The notes: generated by a model from the letters alone, not told the origin. DNA of 46,952 nucleotides from Bacteroidales bacterium (GCA_031272025.1 JAISUP010000065.1:1-46952), one strand, 5' to 3'. Positions 1 to 8,307 are shown, numbered from the stretch's first letter. Program-made: numbers and translations.

Positions 1-112
1 AACTGTCCAACTGTCCTACTGTCCTACTGTCCTACTGTCCTACTGTCCTACTGTCCTACTGTCCTACTGTCCTACTGTCCTACTGTCCTACTGTCCTACT
101 GTCCTACTGTCC
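1..112. repeat. 8-bp tandem repeat, 14 copies
   Basis: Fourteen head-to-tail octamers run from the left edge: two of AACTGTCC followed by twelve of TACTGTCC, with no other variation. The array may continue beyond the window. It lies downstream of the 3' end of the minus-strand beta-propeller gene and does not code in a frame I recognise. An array this uniform suggests replication slippage and recent expansion. Confidence 0.97.
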
Positions 113-134
113 AAACAATAAGGGTTGATCTCCA

Positions 135-166
135 TTTCTGAATTCTGAATTCTAAATTCTAAATTT
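135..166. repeat. AATTCTG/AATTCTA heptamer repeat
   Basis: About four copies of a 7-bp unit (AATTCTG twice, then AATTCTA twice) end in a T-run just before the stop codon of the beta-propeller gene. It is a second, unrelated short repeat only about 25 bp from the octamer array. It could form weak structure at the transcript end, but it is not a classical hairpin terminator. Confidence 0.8.
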
Positions 167-167
167 T

Positions 168-1244
168 TTACTTTACCAGTACAACGCGGGAAGGGTTGAT
201 TCCTACCTCTATTTGCAACTTTTTTTTCCCGTTCTTGTCGAAACAAAAGAGGTCTCCATTAACCGTGAACTGATGGGCATCGGTAATAAAGAAGTCGCCA
301 TTGACATCATTTACCGCCAACGCGTAAGGGGTTTCTATCCGCGTCCCGTCGGCGATCAGTTGTTCGGGAAAAGGGTTACCCGTGAAACGATGGATTTTTT
401 TTAACCACGAGTTTCTCGTGTTAAAATCATAATGATAGACATAAAGAGCCTCTCCCGACAGCGTGAAATTGAGCACGGCTTCTTCAAACTGGCATATCAC
501 GCTATCTACTTGTGTACTAATTCTTTGTAAAGCATAAGGAATATCTTCATAATTCCCGCGCGACACCAGATAGATATTGTCGACATCATTGCTTGCCAAA
601 ACATAAGGGTTCGCGACCACCCTTATATTTTTTTGCAGGGTAAGGTCGGGCAAAGAGAATACCGAGAGGGTTTGATTATAACGAGGGAAATTCAGCCCGC
701 CGGAATTTGCCACGTACAATTTCCCGTTAGCCACGTGTATTCCCTCCGGGTTCTCTCCCGAATACCGTATTTTTTCCACCGAGAGGGTCAACGTATCTAT
801 TTGTACCACGTCGCCATCAAGACAACTCACGTAACCTTTATCGCGAAAAAAAGCAATGGAACGGGGCTGTTTGCCGGTTAAGGGAACCTGCGCGAGCGAA
901 CGTGCCGTGTAAATATCCAATATTTCAAGTTGTTCGGAACGACTGACCACGACATATAACTTTTGCCCGTAACGTTGAAGGTCATTTCCGGTATCACCTA
1001 ATCCTCTGTGATTCACCTCCTTGAAAATATCGCGTCGCAGGGTTCCCAATTGACAATCATAATAACTTAACATGCTGTTATTCATATCAATCACGCCTTC
1101 ATTTAGAATATAAATGCCCTTTATATCTCCCCAATTTTCGTTAGTGCCGGAATTAGTCCCCGGCTCTTCGGGGGGAACACAACTTTGCCAAAGCACCATG
1201 CAACAGCATAACAAGTAAAAAAAACGTTGTCTTTTTTTACTCAT
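168..1244 (-). CDS. Surface beta-propeller lipoprotein, YncE/DUF5074-like (BtuG-like candidate)
   Basis: About 358 residues. The N-terminus is a lipoprotein signal (MSKKRQRFF, then a Leu/Cys-rich core, then WQSC); the cysteine is the likely lipidation site, followed by an acidic Pro/Gly/Asn linker typical of surface-exported Bacteroidota lipoproteins. The rest consists of repeating short strands of YncE/seven-bladed-propeller type (LYVVVSRSEQ, GYVSCLDG, LYVANSGG, IYLVSRGNY), and its length suits one propeller. In Bacteroides such proteins include BtuG, the cobalamin-capturing partner of BtuB; I infer only a family resemblance, since no btuB lies in view. The start at 1244 is chosen because a TAnnTTTG box at 1287-1295 lies inside the longer reading frame and the signal peptide begins here; 1265 is the alternative. 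Confidence 0.75.
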   Translation of the reverse strand: MSKKRQRFFYLLCCCMVLWQSCVPPEEPGTNSGTNENWGDIKGIYILNEGVIDMNNSMLSYYDCQLGTLRRDIFKEVNHRGLGDTGNDLQRYGQKLYVVVSRSEQLEILDIYTARSLAQVPLTGKQPRSIAFFRDKGYVSCLDGDVVQIDTLTLSVEKIRYSGENPEGIHVANGKLYVANSGGLNFPRYNQTLSVFSLPDLTLQKNIRVVANPYVLASNDVDNIYLVSRGNYEDIPYALQRISTQVDSVICQFEEAVLNFTLSGEALYVYHYDFNTRNSWLKKIHRFTGNPFPEQLIADGTRIETPYALAVNDVNGDFFITDAHQFTVNGDLFCFDKNGKKKLQIEVGINPSRVVLVK

Positions 1245-1286
1245 AATCACTTCTTTTCTTTTCATTAATTCTTCGTGTAACACGAG

Positions 1287-1295
1287 GCAAAGATA
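1287..1295 (-). promoter_or_regulatory. Bacteroidota -7 box (TATCTTTGC) for the beta-propeller lipoprotein
   Basis: On the minus strand the bases read TATCTTTGC, matching TAnnTTTG. Transcription would begin near 1280, about 35 bases before the chosen start. A short CGTGT/ACACG inverted repeat lies in the leader (about 1273-1285). No convincing -33 TTTG at the usual spacing was found. Confidence 0.65.
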
Positions 1296-1369
1296 CATGA
1301 AATTTCCTAAATCACATACAAATGGATAAAAATTTTATGCAGGGAGCATGGTATTTGAAATTTTTGTAT

Positions 1370-1378
1370 TACCTTTGC
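1370..1378 (+). promoter_or_regulatory. -7 box (TACCTTTGC) for the T9SS cargo gene
   Basis: TACCTTTGC matches TAnnTTTG, giving a start of transcription near 1385 and about 38 bases of leader. It rules out the longer reading frame that begins upstream of the box and supports translation from 1423. Confidence 0.65.
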
Positions 1379-1422
1379 CCCATGTTTATTTTAATAATTT
1401 TTTGCATAAAAAGTATAAGAAA

Positions 1423-3087
1423 ATGAAAAAAGGTATTATGTTATTGATAGTGTGTACGATGTTTGTGTGCACGTATGCTCAGGAAGTTAAGGAGAAGCCA
1501 TTGGCACATTTTAACTTATTGTTGGTTATAAAGCCGGAGTTTAATTTACCCCAGTTTGATTTGGTAGGGACCACCCTTTCCTCGGACAAAATTGAGGCAA
1601 TCACGCGGTCGTATCTTGTACATTTGCCCGATTTATGCAGTCGCATAAGCGATAGCATGGTAGTTTTGTCGACTAAGGTAGTGGTATCGCCGTACGCGAT
1701 AAGTCAGCATCATGGCGATGCCAACGATTTTCTTCTGTACCCGGAAGATGTAATAGAAGACATACAGCAATTTTCTTCTCCGGGAGAATTTGATTGTATT
1801 CAATTCATATACAATCTTGACGGCAAAGTAAATGCCAACGCGTGGGGTTTAACCTATCCTTCCTTTTGTTTTACTTCTCAAATGAACTACGCGGGTTATT
1901 GCACGATTGTAGACATCAATAGCGCGTCAGATTATGCTAATGCCGACCATACCGTGCACGAGGTATTCCTGCACGAATGGATGCACACGTTGGAACAATA
2001 TTACTATAATCTTCTTGGGGTAACACGTATCCCCGGGGGCGGTTTAGACGGTGCCGGGGGCTTGGGATATACAAGTGATACCTACGGGCGGGGCGAAGAC
2101 GAGACACGCTTTTTTAAGGGACTGGAACTCTTTTATCGCGACCATTTGCTGGGCACCATGTACAATTACAACGAGCATAGCGACATGCCCGGCACAGGAT
2201 TTGGTCCCGCGGCATACGCCTACCCTACCCCGCGCGAAGTATATAGTCAATTGACCAATGCTTTCTGGAAACCCGCGGAAAGTACAAGAGCAAATAATCT
2301 CTTGCAAAATCCATCATTCGAGGAAATTACCCCCGACAGTTTACCTGTATCGTGGGTTGCCGACAACCGGTGGTTTGCCGACCATCAACATTCGTGGACC
2401 ACCGTGAGCGGCACTTGCACGCATGGCAACCGCGCGCTTTACATCTCCGCTACCGAAGATGTAGTCTTTGCCGTAAAACAGGAATTAGTACTTGAAAATG
2501 AAGCATATATACTCACTTTTAAAATTAAAACCAACCAGGTAGAAGCCCATGAAGGGGGACATAATTTCGGGGCAGGCATGCAAACGTGGGATAATCACCC
2601 CGATGGATATTGGTATAGCAACGGACCCGCTTTCGAGGGTACCCAAGATTGGCAACGCGGGGGCAAACTATTCAAACCCAACCCCGAATACCCTACAACT
2701 ACCATTGCCGCTGCCATAGGTAATTGGTCGAGCGCGGCTACCGGTGCCGCCTGGTTCGATGATATTATTCTTGTCAAAATCAAAGACTTTAAAGGAAGTA
2801 TTGATAGCAGTACAACAGCCATAAACTCTATTTTGCCCGACAAATCCGGCAATCTTAAAATCTACCCCAACCCCGCGAAAAATGAATTGAAAATAGAAAA
2901 TGGAGAATGGAAAACCGGCAACAAGATAGAAATTTACGACCTCTTAGGAAAATTACAGCAATCGTCAATCAGCAATCAGCAATCGTCAATTCAAACTATT
3001 GACATTTCTCACCTGAGCACGGGCATGTATCTGTTACGGGTGCTAACCCCCGCCGGCACGATAATAAAGAAATTCGTGAAAGAATAA
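1423..3087 (+). CDS. Secreted putative zinc metalloprotease with carbohydrate-binding-like domain and T9SS sorting domain
   Basis: About 554 residues. A signal peptide (MKKGIMLLIVCTMFVCTYA, cleavage before QE) leads into an N-terminal domain containing HEWMH at about residues 184-188, the HExxH signature of zinc metallopeptidases; a Glu and several Tyr follow, but I cannot identify the third ligand with certainty. A segment beginning LLQNPSFEE (about residue 315) resembles the CBM4/9-type jelly-roll modules of secreted enzymes. From about residue 479 (LKIYPNPAKNELKI to GMYLLRVLTPAG, KKFVKE) it carries a type A T9SS C-terminal domain, so it should be exported across the outer membrane and anchored or released. 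The linker region contains a 21-bp in-frame direct repeat. The peptidase family is unknown to me. The GH20 gene follows 53 bp downstream and may be co-transcribed. Confidence 0.8.
   Translation: MKKGIMLLIVCTMFVCTYAQEVKEKPLAHFNLLLVIKPEFNLPQFDLVGTTLSSDKIEAITRSYLVHLPDLCSRISDSMVVLSTKVVVSPYAISQHHGDANDFLLYPEDVIEDIQQFSSPGEFDCIQFIYNLDGKVNANAWGLTYPSFCFTSQMNYAGYCTIVDINSASDYANADHTVHEVFLHEWMHTLEQYYYNLLGVTRIPGGGLDGAGGLGYTSDTYGRGEDETRFFKGLELFYRDHLLGTMYNYNEHSDMPGTGFGPAAYAYPTPREVYSQLTNAFWKPAESTRANNLLQNPSFEEITPDSLPVSWVADNRWFADHQHSWTTVSGTCTHGNRALYISATEDVVFAVKQELVLENEAYILTFKIKTNQVEAHEGGHNFGAGMQTWDNHPDGYWYSNGPAFEGTQDWQRGGKLFKPNPEYPTTTIAAAIGNWSSAATGAAWFDDIILVKIKDFKGSIDSSTTAINSILPDKSGNLKIYPNPAKNELKIENGEWKTGNKIEIYDLLGKLQQSSISNQQSSIQTIDISHLSTGMYLLRVLTPAGTIIKKFVKE
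2956..2990 (+). repeat. In-frame direct repeat inside the T9SS sorting domain
   Basis: The 14-mer CAGCAATCGTCAAT occurs at 2956-2969 and again at 2977-2990, exactly 21 bp (7 codons) apart, giving QQSSISN followed by QQSSIQT. The preceding stretch (about 2885-2915) is also A-rich and internally repetitive. Such short motifs look like the intergenic microrepeats elsewhere in the window, but here they are translated. Confidence 0.85.
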
Positions 3088-3140
3088 AATATCATTTATC
3101 AAAAAAATAAAATAATCTTTACATTTTAAACCATAGTTTT

Positions 3141-5531
3141 ATGAGCGAAAAGACAGGTTTCAATCCCTTTATTGTGGTATTAGTATTGATTTTCATGCCT
3201 TTGATTCTTTTTTCACAAAGGCAGCAGTCTTTATTAGAAAAGAGGGCAGAGCACGGGGAGTCGGCGATGCTGCTCAATATCATTCCACGACCGGAAAGCG
3301 TACAAGCGGGAGACGGTTTTTTCACCTTAAACCGGCAGACTGTCATATACCGCGGGGGCAACGAGTTGCCGGGGCAATCACTGGTACGCGTTTTCAGGGA
3401 AGCCGTGTCGCCCGCCACGGGTTTCCTGCTCGAAGAAACAGATAAAATGCCCCAAAATAATGCTATCGTTTTAGTGATAGACAAGCAGAAGGAATACGGT
3501 CAAGAAGCATATTTTACGCGGGTTACTCCTTCTATCGTGCATATAGAGGCATCTACGGATGCCGGGTTATTTTACGGGTTACAGTCATTGTTGCAACTAT
3601 TTCCCCCTGAAATACGGTCATCGCGGCTCGTGCAAGGCGTGTCATGGATAGCCCCGGCAGTAGTCATTCGCGACAAACCCGCTTTCCCGTACCGGGGCGC
3701 GCATTTAGACGTGTGTCGGCATTTTTTTCCCATTGATTCGGTTAAACGATATATAGACCATCTCGCGCGCTATAAGATGAATCATTTTCATTGGCATTTA
3801 ACAGATGATCAGGGGTGGCGCATCGAGATAAAAAAGTACCCGAGGCTTGCCTCCGTAGCCTCATGTCGCGACAGTACCCTTATAGGTCATTTTAGCGAAG
3901 AGCCTCGTCGTTACGACCGTACCCGCTATTGCGGGTACTACACGAAAGAAGATGCACGGGAAATAGTGCGGTATGCCGCGGAACGGCATATCGTGGTCGT
4001 GCCGGAAATAGAGATGCCCGGACATGCCCGTGCCGCGCTCTCCGCGTACCCCGAATTGTCGTGCAACCCTGATATGCCCCACTCTGCCGCCCCTGATTGG
4101 GGCGTGTTTGACGACGTCTTTTGCCCCAACGAAAAAACTTTTGCCTTCCTCGAAGATGTATTAACCGAAATCATGGATATCTTTCCTTCTCCATACATTC
4201 ATATCGGTGGCGATGAATGCCCCAAGAAAGCATGGAAAGAAAGCCCTTTTTGCCAAGAACTCATGAAAAAAATGAATTTGAAAGACGAGCATGAATTACA
4301 AAGTTATTTTATTAAACGCGTAGACCGGTTTGTTACTAAAAAAGGCAGAAAAGTCATCGGGTGGGATGAAATATTGGAGGGAGGACTTGCCGACAATGCC
4401 GCCGTGATGTCGTGGCAAGGTATTGAAGGAGGCATTGCCGCCGCCGAACAAGGACACCCCGTGGTCATGACCCCAACCTCTTACGCTTACTTTGACTACT
4501 ATCAAGGGGACCCGCGAGAAGAACCCTTAGCCATAGGCGGGTTTGTACCTCTATCTAAAGTATATCATTATCAAGTAATCCCTGCACAATTATCCCCTGA
4601 AAAGCACCAATATATCTTAGGACCTCAATGTAATTTATGGACAGAATATATTTCCACGTTTCAACAAGTGGAATACATGATTTTGCCGCGTCTGCTTGCC
4701 ACCGCCGAATCGGGTTGGACCCGACACGAGCATAAAGATTGGGACAGTTTTTGTCAACGACTGCCATATCATTTTAAAATGTTAGACATCATGGGAGTTT
4801 CTCACGGGAAATTGTCATATAACCTTCAATTTCTACCCGCGACAAACGAAAAAGGGGATTTTTGTATCCAGATCGTTTGTGATGTTCCGCGTACCGATAT
4901 TGTTTATACTACCGATGGTACTCGCCCCACCTTACAGTCAACTCGTTATGTATCACCTATACCTGTGAAAGACAGTATAACCATACAAGCCCTTCCCGTG
5001 GCATATAACAAAGAGCAAGGGCAAGTGCAAGAAAAAGTTATCAAACCTCATGCCGCCACGTTAGCCTCGGTATATTACACGGTAGCCGCCGATGACAAGT
5101 ATTCGGGCAACGCGGGAACACGTACACTCGTTGACGGCATACACGGCTCTACAAACTTCGGAGACGGCTGTTGGCAAGGGTTTCTCGCCGACAATTGTTC
5201 CCTTACCTTTGACCTCGGGAATGACAAAAATATACGTGAAATTAATCTCAGTGCTTTGCAAAGCAGTACCAGTTATATCCTTTTTCCTAAAAAAGTAAGC
5301 GTGGAAATATCCCGCGATAGTTTGTCGTGGGAATCCATAGCCGAGACCTCCCATGATTTTGATCCCTTAAAAGAAGGAAATTTTATTCGCCATTTTTCCA
5401 TATCCCTGCCCGCGAATACAAAAACCCGCTATTTGAAAGTTACTGCCCATAACCCGGAGGTACTACCCCCCGGACATGGCGGTGCCGGTAGTAAATCATG
5501 GATTTTTATTGACGAGATAGAAGTAAGATAG
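3141..5531 (+). CDS. Beta-N-acetylhexosaminidase, GH20, with C-terminal chitobiase-like and F5/8-type modules
   Basis: 796 residues. An N-terminal hydrophobic segment (about 11-25) serves as signal or anchor. A GH20b-like alpha/beta domain spans about 45-180, then the GH20 barrel: YRGAHLDVCRHF, NHFHWHLTDDQGWRIEI (about 214-230), PEIEMPGHARA (about 288-298) and GGDEC with the catalytic Asp358-Glu359 pair that supports substrate-assisted cleavage. A chitobiase/FN3-like module with YTTDGTRP follows (about 585-640), then a discoidin-like F5/8 type C domain to the end. It should remove terminal GlcNAc or GalNAc from glycans or glycoproteins in the periplasm or at the surface. Length and module order are normal for Bacteroidota hexosaminidases. 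No own promoter box was seen, so it may be read through from the upstream T9SS gene. Confidence 0.93.
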   Translation: MSEKTGFNPFIVVLVLIFMPLILFSQRQQSLLEKRAEHGESAMLLNIIPRPESVQAGDGFFTLNRQTVIYRGGNELPGQSLVRVFREAVSPATGFLLEETDKMPQNNAIVLVIDKQKEYGQEAYFTRVTPSIVHIEASTDAGLFYGLQSLLQLFPPEIRSSRLVQGVSWIAPAVVIRDKPAFPYRGAHLDVCRHFFPIDSVKRYIDHLARYKMNHFHWHLTDDQGWRIEIKKYPRLASVASCRDSTLIGHFSEEPRRYDRTRYCGYYTKEDAREIVRYAAERHIVVVPEIEMPGHARAALSAYPELSCNPDMPHSAAPDWGVFDDVFCPNEKTFAFLEDVLTEIMDIFPSPYIHIGGDECPKKAWKESPFCQELMKKMNLKDEHELQSYFIKRVDRFVTKKGRKVIGWDEILEGGLADNAAVMSWQGIEGGIAAAEQGHPVVMTPTSYAYFDYYQGDPREEPLAIGGFVPLSKVYHYQVIPAQLSPEKHQYILGPQCNLWTEYISTFQQVEYMILPRLLATAESGWTRHEHKDWDSFCQRLPYHFKMLDIMGVSHGKLSYNLQFLPATNEKGDFCIQIVCDVPRTDIVYTTDGTRPTLQSTRYVSPIPVKDSITIQALPVAYNKEQGQVQEKVIKPHAATLASVYYTVAADDKYSGNAGTRTLVDGIHGSTNFGDGCWQGFLADNCSLTFDLGNDKNIREINLSALQSSTSYILFPKKVSVEISRDSLSWESIAETSHDFDPLKEGNFIRHFSISLPANTKTRYLKVTAHNPEVLPPGHGGAGSKSWIFIDEIEVR

Positions 5532-5547
5532 AATCAAATTATTTCAC

Positions 5548-5556
5548 TATCTTTGC
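5548..5556 (+). promoter_or_regulatory. -7 box (TATCTTTGC) for moxR
   Basis: TATCTTTGC lies 17 bp after the GH20 stop codon. Transcription would begin near 5563, inside or at the start of the inverted repeat that begins at 5559. Confidence 0.65.
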
Positions 5557-5558
5557 AG

Positions 5559-5611
5559 GCGATTTTCACGGCAGTATTTTTATGGGACTTCGTGCTGTTG
5601 TAGAAAATCGC
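5559..5611 (+). promoter_or_regulatory. Predicted hairpin in the moxR 5' leader
   Basis: GCGATTTTC (5559-5567) is the exact complement of GAAAATCGC (5603-5611). Directly inside, ACGGCAG (5568-5574) pairs with CTGTTGT (5595-5601) with two G-T pairs, leaving one bulged A and a 20-nt loop. The two-tier stem of 16 pairs ends 7 nt before the first possible start codon of moxR. If transcription begins at about 5563, the first bases of the outer stem may be missing from the RNA; the structure could equally act at the DNA level. Confidence 0.55.
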
Positions 5612-5665
5612 GAACAACATGATTATGGTAAAAGTCCCCTTAAAATGTATGAATTTGCAATTTAA
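5582..5665 (+). other. Short upstream ORF overlapping the moxR start (27 codons)
   Basis: An ATG at 5582, inside the hairpin loop, opens a 27-codon frame (begins MGLRAVVENREQHDYG, ends MYEFAI) that stops at about 5665. It overlaps the first codons of moxR in another frame. It is too short to assign a function and could be chance; a regulatory leader peptide is a possibility. Confidence 0.25.
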
Positions 5666-6623
5666 AGATGATGTAGAAGCCGTAGATGCCTTCGTGGAAA
5701 AATATGGCGAGTTGAAAAAAGAAATCGCGAAAGTAATCGTGGGACAAGATATAACCGTAGAAAATATTCTTATGGCGATGTTTAGTCGGAGTCACGCGTT
5801 GCTCATTGGCGTACCCGGGTTAGCAAAAACGTTGATGATTACCACTATTGCAAAATCAATCAATCTGTCGTTCAACAGGATACAGTTTACCCCTGATTTG
5901 ATGCCGTCAGACATCGCGGGCACTGAAATTTTAGACGAGAATCGCCGGTTTAAGTTCGTGCATGGTCCTGTTTTCGCGCATATCGTACTTGCCGACGAGA
6001 TAAACCGTACCCCCCCGAAAACCCAATCTGCCCTATTAGAAGCCATGCAAGAGCGGTCGGTGAGTATGAACGGCACTACCTACGCTTTACCTGACCCCTT
6101 TTTCGTGCTCGCGACCCAAAATCCTATCGAGCAAGAGGGAACTTACCCTTTGCCCGAAGCACAACAAGACCGCTTCATGTTCAATATCCTGTTAGATTAC
6201 CCGTCTTTTGAAGAAGAAGTAGACGTGGTAAAAACTACAATTCATGGAGATATGGTCGAACCGAAACAAATTCTCTCCATTGAAGAGATTGTCTTTTACC
6301 AAAAATTGCTGCAAAAAGTGCCTATAGCCGACAACGTGTACCGTTACGCGGTTAAACTTGCCACGAGTACGCGTCCGGGGACGGCAGGGGCACACCGGTG
6401 GGCTAACGACTACCTGACATGGGGGGCGGGACCTCGGGCTTCTCAATTTCTAATTATCGGGGCACGCACGCACGCGATACTGCATGGTAAATATTCACCC
6501 GACATTGAAGATATTAAAGCCGTGGCTCATAATATCCTTAGACATCGTATCATCAAAAATTATAAAGCAGAAGCAGAAGGAATTACCGTGGAACGAATTA
6601 TTGATGAACTTATAAAAGAATAA
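5619..6623 (+). CDS. MoxR-family AAA+ ATPase
   Basis: 334 residues. Walker A GVPGLAKT (64-71), Walker B with IVLADEINR (about 122-130), sensor 1 FVLATQNP and the EGTYPLPEAQQDRF segment are the standard MoxR (AAA_3) pattern; the C-terminal lid holds STRPGTAGAHRW. MoxR ATPases act as chaperones that activate or assemble partner proteins, often with VWA-domain proteins. Usually a DUF58 gene and VWA genes follow; here a sensor kinase follows after 30 bp instead. Start is uncertain: ATGs at 5619, 5625 and 5649 are all in frame, the last giving MNLQFKDD, close to typical family N-termini. A structured leader and a short upstream frame precede it. Confidence 0.92.
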   Translation: MIMVKVPLKCMNLQFKDDVEAVDAFVEKYGELKKEIAKVIVGQDITVENILMAMFSRSHALLIGVPGLAKTLMITTIAKSINLSFNRIQFTPDLMPSDIAGTEILDENRRFKFVHGPVFAHIVLADEINRTPPKTQSALLEAMQERSVSMNGTTYALPDPFFVLATQNPIEQEGTYPLPEAQQDRFMFNILLDYPSFEEEVDVVKTTIHGDMVEPKQILSIEEIVFYQKLLQKVPIADNVYRYAVKLATSTRPGTAGAHRWANDYLTWGAGPRASQFLIIGARTHAILHGKYSPDIEDIKAVAHNILRHRIIKNYKAEAEGITVERIIDELIKE

Positions 6624-6653
6624 TTTTGCCCCATTCCTGAAAAATACCGCGCG

Positions 6654-8168
6654 ATGAAAGCACCGATAAACAAACCATACGGAAAATTGTTGCTTTACAT
6701 ATCCTCGGCAATTGTGTTTGTTGTCATTATGTGGTATTCTAATACATTGATTTCCAATATCGCGAAAGAAGAACGGAGACGTATAGAGATTTGGGCAGAT
6801 GCCATTTCATACAAAGCCTCTTTGGTAAATTATACCGAAAAGTTTTTCGATAAAATTCGTGCCGAAGAAGGAAAACACGCCTCTCTTTACGCGCAGGCTT
6901 TGCAACGGGTAAATATGGCTTCATTAGACGAGGACGTTTCGCTCTACCTTTCTATTATCGCCTCAAACAAAACGATTCCTTCCATGATAGTAAAAGCCAA
7001 CGGGGAAATTGAAACTAAATGCAATCTCCCCGAATCATGGCAAAATAAAAAATATATCTGGGAAATCGAAAATTATCAAAATCTGTTTGATAGTCTAAAA
7101 ATGCAATATGATGCCCATCAATATGTTACGGTTTTTTATCAAGAATCGGAAATTTACACTAATTTAAGAGAAGTACTCGACAATTTACTGCAATCTTTTT
7201 TTCAAGAAGTGGTTATCAATTCTGTATCCGTACCGGTTATTGTAACCGATGAAACCGACCATGAAATCATTACATACGGGAATTTAGACTCTTCCGATGT
7301 ACATGATTCCCAAAAATTAGCCGATCTTATCGCGAATATGAAAAGCGAGAATACCCCTATTTCCATACGATTGCCCAATGACCATTTGTGTCATGTTTTT
7401 TACGAAGAGTCTTCGGTGCTACAACAATTACGACTATTCCCGTACCTGCAAATGCTTATCGTGATTATTTTTGTAGTCTCGGGTTATTTGATATATAGCG
7501 TATCAAGACGGGCAGAGCAAGACAGGATATGGGTAGGCATGTCGAAAGAGACTGCCCACCAGTTGGGTACCCCTATTTCTTCACTCATGGCGTGGACAGA
7601 ATTATTGAAAGAGCAACAAGTCTCTCCATCTTTGATTGAGGAAATGGAAAAAGATGTACATCGTTTGGAAACTATCGCACAACGCTTTTCTAAGATTGGT
7701 TCGTTGCCTGAACTCAAAAACGAAGATTTAAATAAGGTTTTAAATGAATTTATTCTCTATTTAAAAAACAGGGTACCGGGCAAAATAAAAATAGACCTTA
7801 TTTTATCCGACACCCCCGACCTCGTGCTTTCCATGAACAGGCATTTGTTTGCATGGGTACTCGAAAATTTGTGCAAAAATGCCATCGATGCCATGAATGG
7901 GCGGGGACAAATTACCATAGCAGTAAGCGACGAGAACAGATGGGTGCACGTGGATGTTAAAGATACCGGGAAAGGTATTCCTCAACGAAAACAAAAACAA
8001 ATATTTACCCCCGGGTTCACGACAAAAAGCAGAGGCTGGGGCTTGGGGCTGACATTGTCGCGACGCATTATCAAAGAATATCATAAAGGGAAACTCTTCG
8101 TGAAGTCTTCAACCCCTAATGAAGGAACGGTTATGCGTATCAGTTTGAAAAAAAACGATGAATTTTAA
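6654..8168 (+). CDS. Membrane sensor histidine kinase
   Basis: 504 residues. Membrane segments at about 11-28 and 262-281 enclose a roughly 230-residue extracytoplasmic sensor region without a domain I recognise. The kinase core has the phospho-acceptor His302 in ETAHQLGTPISSL, the N box NLCKNAIDAM, the G1 box DTGKGIP and the G2 box WGLGLTLSRRII. All catalytic motifs are intact. It is an orphan: no response regulator or output gene is adjacent. It sits 30 bp after moxR on the same strand, so the two are probably co-transcribed, which suggests, as inference only, that the kinase and the MoxR chaperone answer the same envelope signal. Confidence 0.92.
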   Translation: MKAPINKPYGKLLLYISSAIVFVVIMWYSNTLISNIAKEERRRIEIWADAISYKASLVNYTEKFFDKIRAEEGKHASLYAQALQRVNMASLDEDVSLYLSIIASNKTIPSMIVKANGEIETKCNLPESWQNKKYIWEIENYQNLFDSLKMQYDAHQYVTVFYQESEIYTNLREVLDNLLQSFFQEVVINSVSVPVIVTDETDHEIITYGNLDSSDVHDSQKLADLIANMKSENTPISIRLPNDHLCHVFYEESSVLQQLRLFPYLQMLIVIIFVVSGYLIYSVSRRAEQDRIWVGMSKETAHQLGTPISSLMAWTELLKEQQVSPSLIEEMEKDVHRLETIAQRFSKIGSLPELKNEDLNKVLNEFILYLKNRVPGKIKIDLILSDTPDLVLSMNRHLFAWVLENLCKNAIDAMNGRGQITIAVSDENRWVHVDVKDTGKGIPQRKQKQIFTPGFTTKSRGWGLGLTLSRRIIKEYHKGKLFVKSSTPNEGTVMRISLKKNDEF

Positions 8169-8207
8169 TTTTTTTTCAACTCGGCTTCCCATGTCCGTTT
8201 TTTTTTG

Positions 8208-8216
8208 TATCTTTGC
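8208..8216 (+). promoter_or_regulatory. -7 box (TATCTTTGC) for tRNA-fMet
   Basis: TATCTTTGC lies 16 bp before the mature 5' end of the tRNA, giving a very short precursor leader. Confidence 0.7.
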
Positions 8217-8232
8217 AATCTCAAATTAATAG

Positions 8233-8307
8233 TGCGGGGTAGAGCAGTGGCAGCTCGTCGGGCTCATAACCCGGAAGTCGCAGGTTCGAGTCCTGCCCCC
8301 GCTACCA
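8233..8307 (+). tRNA. Initiator tRNA-fMet (CAT)
   Basis: The 75-nt cloverleaf has anticodon CAT in loop CTCATAA, T-loop TTCGAGT and an encoded CCA end. Two initiator hallmarks are visible: the 1-72 position is unpaired (T opposite T), and the anticodon stem ends in three consecutive G-C pairs (GGG/CCC). Its sequence closely parallels bacterial initiator tRNAs, with the usual C-A mismatch replaced by T-T. It is a single-gene unit with its own promoter and terminator. Confidence 0.96.

Noticed and set aside
1..112. CRISPR array
   Set aside because: The 8-bp units have no spacers and no cas genes are present; it is a simple tandem repeat.
1245..1298. Longer start for the beta-propeller lipoprotein
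   Set aside because: The -7 promoter box at 1287-1295 lies inside the extension, and the signal peptide begins at 1244.
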